From: Sycobia sp. Sy_11
Taxonomy: Eukaryota > Arthropoda > Insecta > Hymenoptera > Epichrysomallidae
NCBI GenBank assembly: GCA_018907035.1
Contig: JACCIC010000169.1
Location: 124,001-188,000, forward strand
Length of the DNA: 64,000 nucleotides
Direction of reading: 5' to 3'
Notes under the pieces: generated by a model
Told to the model about the DNA's origin: nothing
The model's database searches: none
The model's input: the letters and a program-made list of their open reading frames with translations, nothing else
Shown: in pieces, positions 36,110 through 47,919 of the stretch
Numbering within the stretch: position 1 is the first letter of the stretch
Layout: each line of letters opens with the position of its first letter
Position numbers and translations under genes: made by a program

Positions 36110-37833
36110 AATAATAGTAAACCAATTAAATCTAAGACTATAAATCTAAGACTTATTAATAAATTATTCAAATTCCAATTACGATTCGTAATTATAAGTT
36201 ATGAAAGATCTAAGTAATTATTTAAAATATTTTATGCGAGTGATATATTCTTGTTATCAGTCTATCATTAAATACTATCAAAAGTAAAGTAAATTTTTGA
36301 CTAACGTTTGAAATAATAGCTAAAAAAAATTAAAGTATATAATAATTTGAAAGAATATCTGTTTATTATAATGACTGATCAAGAAAGAATGCTATCTATT
36401 ATAGACATATCAGAACGAATTTATATTAATAAATAACTTTACCTAAAAGAAAGTTTAATGTATTATAATTTTATCTCTTTTTTGAAACAAATAAACCTTA
36501 CAAAAACTATGAATACTTTATTTTTAATCTCATTCTGCGCTTTAATTGTAAAATATTACTAGTATTAAATTTATAAATTTAATATTCTTAATTAACAAAA
36601 AGGAGAAACTTATAATATTATTATATATATGTACATTAGCAACAAAGTTAAATAGATTATCAGAATTTAATTTTCATTTAAACTATTAAAATTAAACTAT
36701 GAGCACTGTTATTTCTGACAGTCTTTAATTTAAAATAAATTGTTTTTAAGAAAAGTTCATTATATAAATAATTAATAATACTATTTACTACATAAATTGT
36801 AAAATCTATGTAAAAATTATTCTAAATGATGTTGAACTGTGGAGAATAACAAAGGATTACAGTAAACAACAAGAGATCAAAATACTGAACAGTGAAGAGC
36901 ATTTTTTCCTACATATATATAACATGCAATACTTGATTCAACAAGACATTGTCAAATAAGGCAAAGAGGCAATCGTAATGAAGTCCAATGAACATTAAAT
37001 ATTTTTCTTATGATCTTAACAGAAGACATAAATTTTTATAAATGATATGCTTAAAAAAGCTTTTGCAAGCTTTACTAAGCCAATATCTAATTAATACAAA
37101 TTCATGTTTATATTAATTCAGGTATTAAGTTTGTAAGATAAGTGTTCTATTAAGTATTGCAATACTTTACCAAACTAATTAGCTCATTCAATGATCTATA
37201 ACATTTCACTTTAAAGCAATAAATAAAAGTGATCTATATCAAAATATTACAGCAAACAATAATAGAATCAAATAAAGTATTTAAAATGTCTAATTCATTC
37301 TTAAAAGTTGTTTCAATATTATTATAAAGTAGTATTACACAAAAATTTTATGAATCATTGAACGCCTAATGGGATGTTGAGAAAGAGAGTATATGGATAT
37401 ATGTAATGCGAAAACACGATGAACAAAAATTGTTAAAAACAATAATCTGTTCAATTATCTGAAATACAAAACATTTACTTAAAAAATAAGAGAACAAAGT
37501 TGTACATTCAAGAGCACATACAAAAAAATGTATATCAATATAATGGCTACAATTGTTTGCACAGAAGCATTTTAGTGCAAATCTCTTTTTGAAATTCAAA
37601 AAAAAAAATAAAAAATGTTACTCAACATTGCAGATTGCCTCTTAATAGAAAATATAATTAGATTATACATTGACAAAAATAAAATGTAGATAAGTAAATT
37701 CTCTGCTGCGTATTATTACTTTAAGTTAACGGAATGCCGAAGTCAATTTTTACAGATTCAACAAAAAGTACTCTATTGAAAATTATGCTATATTGAAACA
37801 TGAAATGATTGCAAATTGTAATTCATTAAGCCT
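34730..37833. other. AT-rich intergenic DNA downstream of MED15
   Basis: About 3 kb of strongly AT-rich DNA with no credible open frame. A compound (CA)n(TA)n microsatellite with CG-containing variants lies at 36001-36106. I see no RNA gene or mobile element. The section nearest MED15 may belong to its 3' UTR if the first polyadenylation signal is skipped. Confidence 0.6.
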
Positions 37834-37839
37834 TTTATT
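37834..37839 (-). terminator. Candidate polyadenylation signal of MED15
   Basis: The first AATAAA on the minus strand after the MED15 stop codon, about 410 bases downstream. It is the natural candidate for 3' end formation. No downstream evidence is available from sequence alone. Confidence 0.45.
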
Positions 37840-38245
37840 TACGTCAATTCTGCATTGCTGTGAAGTTTTAAGTAGATTCGTCAAACCATCTGAAAATGAG
37901 GACATGATTAACTAAAATTTGCAATAATTTAATAATATAATTTAAACACTTTTTACTCAATCAGTAGAAAAAAGCAGTCGATATTCCGTTGGACTAAAGT
38001 ATAATATAATAAAATTAGATATTTTTCAAATAATTTAGCTTTAAAATATTAAGATTTTGTATGAATTTTTGATTGTTTTGAATTATGTTTTAAATAAAAA
38101 TATAAATTAAAAAATGAAAATGTTCCTCCAGTTGTTTTTTTTTGTTAGGCCGGTTGCTATATGAAAACTTTGACCCTATCATTTGACCATGTCATTATGA
38201 ATCAGTCTCTTATATTATTTCCATTTTATAAGCCCTTAAAAATAT

Positions 38246-41200
38246 TCAAGTTCCTGCCATTGTGATCATATTAGATGATGATATTCCGTTAATAACAGGA
38301 TTTGCAATTGTGGTAACAGGATTTGTAGCCGGGGCAATAGTTGTCACTCCCAATGCAGCACTCGATGCTGTAGTCGTAGTTGATATATTGGCAATAGCTG
38401 GAGTTACAGTAGATGAGAATCCAATAGTTTGATGATGATGGATCTTAGGTGCACTTGCTTGGCGCACACTCATTTCCCATGTATCAAGCAATTGTGATAC
38501 GGAATACCTTTTAGGCAATTTGGCCAAACGAGCATCTAAGCCCTTTTGTACTGCACTAAGGTAGGGTGTAGCATATTCATGACTCGTGAGAACACAACGA
38601 GGTGGAATGGCTGGATAATCAGTAGGTACAATTACTAGCACAGGAGGCACGCACGGCAAATGCTTATCATCTAACCAGCAAATTAATTGAATGCACTTTG
38701 AACCGTTCTGTTGTGCTGGGTCAAGGCTTACCTATTTTGAAAAAAATTAAGAAAATTATTTTTAACTATTAAAAAAATAATACAATTTATCATAATACCT
38801 TAAATCTTTGATCAAGACGAGCTATTTCTCCTTGAAGAACGTCTGGAATTTCAGAAGAAGATTCTTCAGTCTTTTGTCTCTTTAATGGTGGAGGTAGATT
38901 TCTGCAATTATTACAAATAATATTACAGAAGTTGTTTCACATAATTGTTAATTTTAATAGATATAATTTAAATGTTATTTTCAATCTTAGCTCACTTAAT
39001 TTCTGGACCAAATAATGCTTCTAAACAAGGTTCAAAAGTTCGGTGAAGAGTATGATTAGCTACTGGACTCTGCAGAAGTGTATTGACTACTTCTAAAAGT
39101 GGAGTAAAAAAGTGATGCTCTTTTAAAGTTGTTGGTACTGTTGGTCCTACAGCTTCTAGTTTTTTAAAATCCATTTTTTCTAAGACTACTTCACATTTCT
39201 GCAGCACATCTAATTTTGTACTTGAACTAGGATTTGTTAAAATTTCTAGAAGTTTCTTCATTTTACTCATTTTTTCAGTATCTGTTTTATTCCATCAGAA
39301 GTATTTTAATTAATTATACATTATATGATTTTTAAATTTAAATAGCAAATTAAATAACTAAAATACTTACTTCCTTCATTAGTCATTTTTAAAATCATTT
39401 TCCTTAAAGGTTCTATATATTTACTTAGTTTTCTGACTTTATCCTTATAAGCTTGTGATGTTTGATCATCTTGTAGTGGACTTGGAGTTGCACCAAGTGT
39501 ACCAGCAGGCGTATTTAAAGAACTACTTGGTGAAGGAGCCATTGCTTAAAAAATTATTTTATATGTAAAAAATTATTATATATATATGGATGTTTATTTT
39601 AGTTGATATTACCTAAGTTTAATAAGAAAACGCATTTATAAATTAAAAGTTCAAAATTTACATACCTACAGATCGTTGAGTTCCAGCAAGCATTGCGTGT
39701 TGAGGGTTGGGTGATGATACTAAAGCTGGAGAGGCTACCATCTGACTGCAAGTAAATATATTTAAAATATTTTGTTACTACTGTGAGCTATAAGTTTTCA
39801 TAATTGATAATTTTTATTGGATTTAATAATGTATTAAAAAAAATTTCTAAGACACATTTTTTTATAAAAAATATATAATATGTAATATTAATAAAAATTA
39901 TGTTAAATACCTTGTTGGTGTTGGTGCTCCAAGTCCACCAGGACTTGGGGCAGAAGGTGATGGACTTTGTCTTAAAAATTGATTTGGTGTAACATTCCTT
40001 GGGCCAGGAAAACCTGCATTCATCATTTCAACAGGCTGTGAATAGTAAAATAAGATTGTTATCAACCTCATTAGCTTGTAATATATCTGATATATAAATA
40101 AATCTGCTTAGATTTTTAAGAAAGTCTTTCTAGATATAGAAGTAAATCTAGATAACTAATAGAGATTTTATCTTTCACCTTGAGCATAATTTCCAAAATT
40201 ATTTAGAAACTAATATTATTTTTCAAAGACGTAATCTGCATATGCTTTAAAAAAGTGAGAACTTTAAAAATATTTATTGAAAAATTTCTTAAAAGTTAAT
40301 TTTGATTATATATTTCATCCACACTTGTAAATTATATCTAGTTGATGCTTTACTGCAATATTTAGAATTGAATATCGAAAACAGAGATAACATTAAAAAA
40401 AAAACATTGTAAATTTCAAATAATATCGGAAAGAAATTTTAAGAGCTAGGATAAGATGATCATTCTATTTCAAAAGTTAATTAATCAAAAGCTATATTCA
40501 ATTTTTTCTCAAAATACTTTCCGAAAATATTAACTAATTTATTAGTTTTTCAATACTTTGTATGTATATATTAAATTCTTACTTTGCGTTGTAAATGACC
40601 AAGTTGTGTTTGTGATAATTGATTAGCAGCCATTTGAGCAGGATTTATTTGATTCATATGTTGTTGCTGTTGTGGTGGTCCCTGTTGTTGAGGTGGGATA
40701 CCAGGCTGCATACCTGGATTAATTGGTCCACCTAATTGATGTCCAGCCATTTGACTTTGCATTTGATTCTATAAAAATTAAATAGCATTTATAAAAATAA
40801 GCTATACATTTGTGCTATCAGTTCCTGAAGATGAATCATAGCGGTTCAAAACGTCGAACACCAAAAGTGATACTAAATTTATGGTGGTGGGGGCCAAAAG
40901 TGATTCTAAATTTAAGGTGGTCAGGTTGTCCTTTACTAACATAGAATATTGGTTTTATTATTTTTATTTTATTATATTTATTATTTTATTTTTATTTTAT
41001 TATTAATTTTATTTTTATTTTTAATTTTTAATATAATTTATTGTAGTAAAAGTTTTATTTCAGATTCTACGGGGTGAACATAAACAAGAACAGTATGACT
41101 GTAATTATTTTAGCTAATATATTATATTATAAAGACTGTAAGACTGATAAAAATATTTATTAATTTAATTCAGAACATTCGACATAAGTACAATTTTTAA

Positions 41201-42560
41201 TTCTAATATACATCGTTGTATTTAATTATATCTGAGTTTATTTATTATAATAATATATTTAAGCATAAAATATTTTTATACTTTTAACAATAATTTTTAT
41301 CATTCAACTGACCTGATTTTTTTCCAAATTAAAAATGAATACAAGGTTGTAATTTTACTTTAATTCTTAAAAATAGATTATTAAAAAATTTATATATGAA
41401 TTACTTATCAATATATATGTACATATAGTATAGTTACCGTCACTGTAACTGAATTATTGAATAATAATATAGTTTAATAAAAAATGTGCTATACCTGTAT
41501 AGCTTGCATCTGATTTGGTCCCATTGGTGAAACATTCATTGGTGGTCCACCCATTTGTTGTGTTTGACCAGGCTGGGGTCCCATTTGTTGTCCCATATTT
41601 GCTTGATTCATTTGATTCATCTGAGCTAACATTGGATTTGTTTGCATATTTTGCATCTGTCCCATTTGATTTACAGACATTGTAGGACAGCCAGGTTGAC
41701 CAGACATCATACCCATTCCTGGCATTTTATTATGCATTCCAGGCATATTTAATGGTTGACCTGGGCGTTGATTTAAACTTTGTAAGACTAATAAAAAGTA
41801 TTGATTAATTGTACATATTCAAAGTATATTTAACGTCTAGTAAAATTTAATTAATGGATTTAAAATTATATTAAAAGCTATATTAATTATTTTCTAGTTA
41901 AATATTTTTTTTACTGTAACTTACGATTTGTTGCATTATTAGCAACTGGAGTCTGTTGAGGAACCATATTTTGTGGATTTTGACCAGTACCTTGCATTCC
42001 CATATTTGCATTATTTCCAGTACCCTGGCGAGCAAGAGTTTGTAAAGCTCCAATAGGATCTGGCATTCCTGGCTGAACACCTGGGTTAGCATTGTTTGTC
42101 CCAAGTACCATAGTTCCAGCAGGTTTTTTATTATCTACAACATAAAAAACATTAGAAAGTTGAAACTATTACAGTTAGGAGAATATAAAAAAAGTATTAC
42201 TCATTTGAGAAATATGTAGTATAAGTCTGGCCACAAAACAAAGATAATCATCCTGAAAAATGACATTTGTTTAAATAAATTTACAAATGTAGCTTACATT
42301 ATAAATAATAAATAGTTTACCTTAGTCTTAGCTTTCATAAATACATGATTTTCCATATCACTTGCATTTTTTGCCATAGGTATTTGAAATTTTTGAATAT
42401 TTTCCTCTCTGAAAATGAATATATTAAGAGCAAATAATTATTTCAATAAATTATCATAAGTACTAGGAATATTTAAAACAATGTTTTATTCTTACATTTT
42501 CGCAATCATACTTTGACGAAAAGTAGGTGTTCTCCATGAATTAGGATCCTCAGAAGACAT
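38246..42560 (-). CDS. MED15: Mediator complex subunit 15 (MED15/ARC105), 12 coding exons
   Basis: A subunit of the Mediator tail module that links activators to RNA polymerase II in the nucleus. Exons on the minus strand: 42560-42496, 42408-42321, 42252-42201, 42134-41925, 41787-41495, 40768-40583, 40035-39911, 39745-39666, 39544-39371, 39281-38996, 38901-38799, 38731-38246. All introns are GT/AG and all phases join, giving 715 residues. Residues 5-75 form the KIX domain (SWRTPTFRQSMIAKIEEN, DMENHVFMKAKTKDDYL), the activator-binding site. A Q/M/N/G/P-rich linker follows. The C-terminal MED15 domain includes YIEPLRKMILKM, FEPCLEALFG, QLICWLDDKHLPCVPPVLV, DYPAIPPRC and SVSQLLDTWEMSVR. A non-coding first exon probably ends at 42686 (donor GAG|GTAAG). 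Intron 5 holds a MITE. The truncated duplicate lies at 9383-3361. Confidence 0.96.
40861..41112. mobile_element. MITE relative in MED15 intron 5, with a direct repeat
   Basis: Left arm GGTCAGGTTGTCCTTTAC at 40919-40936 and right arm at 41062-41112 (GGGGTGAACATAAACAAG, CAGTATGACTGTAATTATT) pair imperfectly and correspond to the arms of the MITE at 11021-11272. Immediately left, a 26-bp unit starting ccaaaagtgat and ending ggtggt is repeated (40861-40886 and 40894-40920). The centre is T- and TTTTA-rich. This copy is more decayed than the one at 11 kb. Confidence 0.55.
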
Positions 42561-43581
42561 GGTGATATGACAATAACAACTTACAAATTACTTAAAAAAT
42601 TGAAAAAATATACCATTTTATAAAATACAAAGCATAAAAATTGACTACATAAAAAAAGAAAAAAACAGCTTTTTGCAAAACTTACCTCAAATTCTTTCAA
42701 ATTGAGAAAATTTACTTTGTCTTATAAATTTCAATAATTATGAATAATTTAATATCTTAGCTTTCTGTAATAGAAGTATAATTCTTTGTTAAATCACTTA
42801 ATTTGTAACTGTCAACTTTTATTATATTTTGGTTAGTGAACTATATAGACTATTAATTGTCTCTAGTATACGAAATACTCTTATTATATCACAATTTATG
42901 AACACAATACTGTATTATATATAAATATATTGCATTGAAAATAATATTTTTTATTAAACATTTTCATGCATTTACTTTTTAAATACAACTTTTATTATCA
43001 TTAAAATTGCACTGTAAAAACAAAACTTAATCTTAAGTCGCTTAATTATGCGCAATTGTGTATCTTTTTATTGTAATTGCAATCAACACAATGAACTAGT
43101 CAACAATGCAATCACTGTCGTTTCATGTCAGATCGTGTCGAGTGACTGAGAGTCGAATCCATGTCGAGTCACTGTGTTGTATGGTATATAATATATGCAT
43201 ATAATTTCTCTGGAGGGTAGAGAGAAAGAATGAAAACACCGGTTAAACTATAGTCAAATTACACGGCAGGACTTCGGGACATAATTGACCGCAAGGCGGC
43301 AACACCAGAGATAATAAGGGGTGATCGCCGACGCTTATGGGCCAGACTGCAGTAAAAATTTTCGACTGAAAACGAGGGCCTCTGGTGGCCAAAGTGAGGT
43401 ACTGGCCGTTTCGTGCGATATTCCAGATGTTGTTTTTCGAGCTCGTGCGATGGTGCGATCGAGGGGGGAGACGACTGTCTTCGGCGCGTGCAGAGGAAAA
43501 GCTTGTTGAGACAATAGGCTGGCAGCGGGGGGTGCAATAAAAGATTAGTAGCTTATACTGACCAAAAAGAAATTTTATTGC

Positions 43582-43632
<51 letters not shown>

Positions 43633-44051
43633 TCGCAGCAGCTAGCAAGCAGCTTGAAGTTTTGAAGCCTACGGCAACTTTAAGGAAAGCTAGCAAACAT
43701 CAAAGCTGAGAAAATCTCTTATAGCAAAGAGCTACCAAATTTTTCAAGTAGTCGACTAACGCGATTTTTATTAAAATTTTTATATATACGTTTTTTAGGA
43801 TTCTGATTATATATATGGTAGTAAAAATTGGTGGTAATTTCAATTTTATAATAAATCACATGAAATTTCCTCAAATTTTCACCATTATATTTCAATAACC
43901 TATTGAAATAAGGATTAAGTCCTAATAATAACCCTAATTAACATTCTGATCGGGAATAATTAACATTCTGCCGTTCAAGCCTAAAGCTTGAACGTCAGAT
44001 TGTGTGCGTTGAACATTCACTACCATTGCGTTTCGTATAATACAAATATAT

Positions 44052-44104
<53 letters not shown>

Positions 44105-44666
44105 CAATAAAAATGATGGAAAAATATGTAAATATAGTTAGTATTTATTGCAATATAATATATAGTGTACGTTTATATCGTTGAAGATTACGAAAACGAC
44201 GGTCTAATATGTTAAAATACTACAGTTGAATGTTATATTTTGTTTAAATTCTCAGTTCTCATAAAATATTTACTGTATTTAACTAAGCATTCAGTATTTT
44301 AAAAGTATAAATTACTTATTTTGAATAAATGGTTAATTAATGGACTTATTTCTATGACATATGTTTTACTTGGAACTAAAAAAATGTATATTTGATTTAA
44401 TTTTATAATGTTTCTCTATTGAACTAAAATAATTAAGTTGCAACCAAATATATGTACGCTATAAACAAATTACCTTAACATTGAGACAATATTCATGGCC
44501 ATTGTCAGCAATTGATTTATGTTTACGAATGCAATACATCTCGAAAAAGCTGCTAATTATAGACTGTACACTTTTCCAAAAATTATTCGATTGCTTTTTA
44601 TATTTTTGGAGTATCATATCAAAATCCTATATAATCATATGTGACACAGAACTACCTTGTATGGAG

Positions 44667-44725
<59 letters not shown>

Positions 44726-45503
44726 TGGGAATGTGAGAGCGAGAGGGGGAGGGGAGAAAAGAAAAATCCAAGGGGATTAACATGGATTACTCGATTTTGA
44801 TGGGTGTTGCCATATCATGTACCTGCATGTACCCGCGACTGTCATCTATACTGTTTCGTTTCTTTCTTTCACCTGCTCTCACTGTTTATTACCTGTCCAT
44901 CTGCACGCACGTTGTACGAGGGCTAGCAGGCAGTTTACCGATATACATGCAACAAATGTTGCCATCATTTTGTTATTTTTTTTTTGTTAAATTTCCCGTA
45001 AAAAATATCCTATCATTTAATCCTGACCGTATAGAATACGTATTCAAAATTTGAAGGCGATCGAAATATTAACTTACATTCAGGAAAAACATTATTTTCT
45101 TAAACCAAGAGAATAGATTTTCTTAAGAACAAAAATTCAGTCAAGTAAATATTTATTTAATTATAATGTTCTAATTACTTAAATTTAGCTCATCATAATC
45201 TAAAAATAAGCATTATCATTTTCTAGAAAACGTTTCTTTCAAACAAGCTGATCAAAATTAAAATGGAAAACCTGAATTTCTTAAATTTAGTAATCGTATA
45301 CCTGAACACAATACTTTTCACAATCAAACTAATATTTTCTAGAAATTAGTATTTAATTGTTTTTATACAGTATATATAGAACAGAGTTACACAATACATA
45401 TATAAATAAATATGTTCTTAATCTAAGAAAACAAAATTTTGTATCAGAAGGTTATTATATTAAAACAAAAAAGTAATGCATTGAATTCAGAAAATGTGAA
45501 CTA
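42561..45503. other. MED15 upstream region with a GC-rich block and microsatellites
   Basis: It contains the MED15 5' UTR (a splice donor at 42685/42686) and presumably its promoter. A CpG-containing, GC-richer block at 43260-43540 stands out from AT-rich DNA. It is open in short frames on both strands and could be a first exon, a promoter or an old retroelement piece. (TA)n tracts lie at 43588-43630 and 44051-44102, and a (GA)n tract at 44669-44722. The open frames at 44481-45054 cross the GA tract and show no family features, so I do not call them. Confidence 0.5.
43967..43999. repeat. Short perfect-loop hairpin
   Basis: The arms TCTGCCGTTCAAGC (43967-43980) and GCTTGAACGTCAGA (43986-43999) pair with one mismatch around a five-base loop. 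The preceding 13 bases, aattaacattctg, occur twice (about 43937-43970). The role is unknown. It may be the end of an old element. Confidence 0.55.
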
Positions 45504-46787
45504 TTGAGAACAGGGCAGCGCCCTGTACGGGTCTGCCACAAACCGAGCATTATGGCTGCTACAACTGAAGAAAAAATTCATCAAGATATTCCCACCTTTA
45601 AAATCGAAACGTCATCTGAAATAAACTATGCTAAAGTAACTGTGCTGAATGTCAAGCGAGATCAAGGTATTGTCCTTGATTGTGTTAACGAGCTAACCTT
45701 GACAGATTACACATGTGCCATCGGCGATCTTGTGGATAAAAGCAACATTATCAGTGCCTTAAAAATATCCAACAACAGAGTTTGCATTTACGTAGCTACA
45801 AAGGAATTAGTGCTCAAAATAACAGGTAAATACGAGTATATTATAATTAAGAAAGCGAAAGTGAACATAAGGCCGCTACTATCTCGTTACAAAAAAGTTA
45901 TATTTTCGAATGTACCAACAGAAATTCCGAACTATGCTATATCAAATATGCTATCTGTACTTAAGATTAAACCTACATCAAAAATTATTACACTTAAAGC
46001 AAATATTAATAGCGAAGGTTACGATCATGTCATTAGTTTTAGAAGGCAGGTATACATTAAGAACGACGAAGTGAAATTCATTCCAGAAGTTTTCAAAATA
46101 AATTATGAATAGCACGACTATATTGTTTTTGCTAGTACAGAAGTATTAAGATGTTTTCTGTGTAAATCAGAAGGGCATCTGGCCAGAACCTGCTCCAAGG
46201 TAGATGACCTCAATGTAAACATTCAATCTACAGAAACTAATACTAACTTAAGTGAAAACATTTCGGATCATAAAAGTACAAAACAAACTCAAGAACAAAA
46301 CAGAAATCAAGAAACAGAAAACGATGAGTCAGAAATCAGTTCAGCCGAACCCGAAAACCAATCCTTCATTACTGATAATATTACCCAAAATCAAATAAGA
46401 AACAACAAAAAAGATAAATTAGACAATATAGTACACATTAATAAAAAAGACAAAACATCAATCGAATCCCGCTGTGAAAAAGATTTTGATGAACTAGATA
46501 AAAGACTAATATCGATTAGAAACTACCTAGAACAACCCAATATGTTATTAAACTACCAACAATTTAAACATATAATTGAAAACATCCCAGTGTATAAAAA
46601 TCCGTCTGAATTAATTGAGCAATATATTAATAACTATGAATAAATAATTAAATTCATAAAAGAAGAAATCTATCCAAAGGTAAGAGATACACTAATTAAA
46701 AGAAGATGCACAAAATTAATCAAAAGTTTAAATAGCCCTAATAAAACTCCGATTCAAACACCAAATACATCAGACACTGAAAACTAA
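45504..46787 (+). pseudogene. Non-LTR retrotransposon ORF1 (gag-like, CCHC)
   Basis: One frame from the ATG at 45552 (or upstream ATG 45504) to TAA 46785-46787, about 411 codons, broken only by TAG at 46110-46112 and TAA at 46641-46643. The N-terminal half (KVTVLNVKRDQGIVLDCVNE, LLSRYKKVIFSNVPTEIPN) resembles the RNA-binding part of I/Jockey-like ORF1 proteins. It leads into one CCHC knuckle, CFLCKSEGHLARTC (C-x2-C-x4-H-x4-C), near 46160-46200. The second half is Asn/Glu/Lys/Gln-rich, then basic. The upstream ACTATTGAGAACAGGGCAGC region may be the 5' UTR. The large LTR element starts 22 bases after the stop, so the expected ORF2 has been separated and should lie beyond the right end of this window. 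Confidence 0.75.
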
Positions 46788-46809
46788 ATCTATAGCAATT
46801 TCAAAACAT

Positions 46810-47465
46810 TGTGACGTCCAACCGAAGCTGGTGCCACCCGGTTAGTCCTAACGGCGATTTACTGCCGTTAGTTACCGCCGGTTGCCCCCTTGTTTTTTGG
46901 CCACGCTTTAACGTTGAAGCCAGGGATACGCGGGGCGGATCGCGAGATCAATCGTCGCGGCGCGTTCGCGTAATTCCGCCGGTCGTGAGGGCCACACTCG
47001 AGGCAGCTCCAACACGATCGGTTGGATATTAGAGCGGCGACGGATCTAATATCCTCTAGGAGGTAGTAGCGGCGCGAGCTTCCTCGGCCTCCAGTCCACC
47101 TCACTAGCTATCCGCGCTTAACTCTAGCGGAGGCTGCAAAGTCTAGCGGCAATTTCCTTGCCTGCAGAGACTAGCGTCCCCTGACCCAAAGTCTAGCGCG
47201 TGCTTCGCGGAATTAAAAAGGGAAAGAAAAATATAACTCGAAAATGAATATTTAAGCGACTTACTTTTATTTCGAGGAATTTAGCAAAGTATGAACCGAA
47301 CAGAGTAAACGCGGCCGGCAATCTGCTTTCCGCAGTTTTCAGGGCCCGTATTTATAGTCCGAGCCCTGCGCCGCCGAAATTTTCTCCGCTGGAAATTACA
47401 TCGTGGTGGGGGAGATAAAGGGACGTTTTTTCTACATAGAGAAAGCCGACCGTTCATCTCTTACA
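46810..47465 (-). repeat. 3' LTR of the large retrotransposon
   Basis: The outer end is certain (TGTGACG on the plus strand at 46810, i.e. ...CGTCACA on the coding strand), because the same bases abut the primer site at the other end. A TATA box (GGACTATAAATACGG, minus strand, around 47355) lies where U3 should end. The inner boundary is uncertain: I place it near a CTTACA at about 47460, but no clear polypurine tract adjoins it. Confidence 0.6.
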
Positions 47466-47741
47466 ATTATGATTATTATTTCTGTATTTTAGAACTGCGT
47501 ATAACTAAGCTATATTTAAAACATATTCTTATATAAAATAATCAATAAGTTAATTAATAATAACAATTAATTAGTTAATTAATAATGTTATTAATGATAA
47601 TTTAATGTTAAACACAATTATAAGGTTAATTTTAGCTTATTATACATAGTGTTTAAATATAAAACATCCTACTCGTCGTAAAAATAGCAATAGTTAATGA
47701 TGCATTAGTATGACTTAATTTTTTTTTTTTTTTTTTTTTGG

Positions 47742-47919
47742 GAGGAGGAGAAAAATCCTTTATGGATCCCGGAGACCGGTCCCCGGGTATGTAGGACTCA
47801 CCTGTGAAGGGCATACCCACTAAAAAACTACCTCCTCAGTGCATTCCCCTCGACTGCTTCCCACAGCTCTGAAAAGAGCTACGAGTCGGGGTCGATAAGC
47901 GTGCACCGAGGAGACCTCC
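47742..47919 (-). other. 3' UTR of the R1-clade element
   Basis: Non-coding sequence between the ORF2 stop at 47920 and the poly(A) tract. It includes the GGAGACCGGTCCCCGGG palindromic patch near 47769 (plus strand), possibly an RNA stem recognised by the element's reverse transcriptase. Confidence 0.55.

Noticed and set aside
37366..37599. Small minus-strand open frame downstream of MED15
   Set aside because: AT-driven, with Phe/Cys/Ile-rich residues and no family features. It more likely lies in intergenic DNA.
44481..45054. Two open frames of 99 and 90 codons
   Set aside because: The first is mostly a GA microsatellite (Glu-Arg repeats). The second has no recognised features and no splice or neighbour support.
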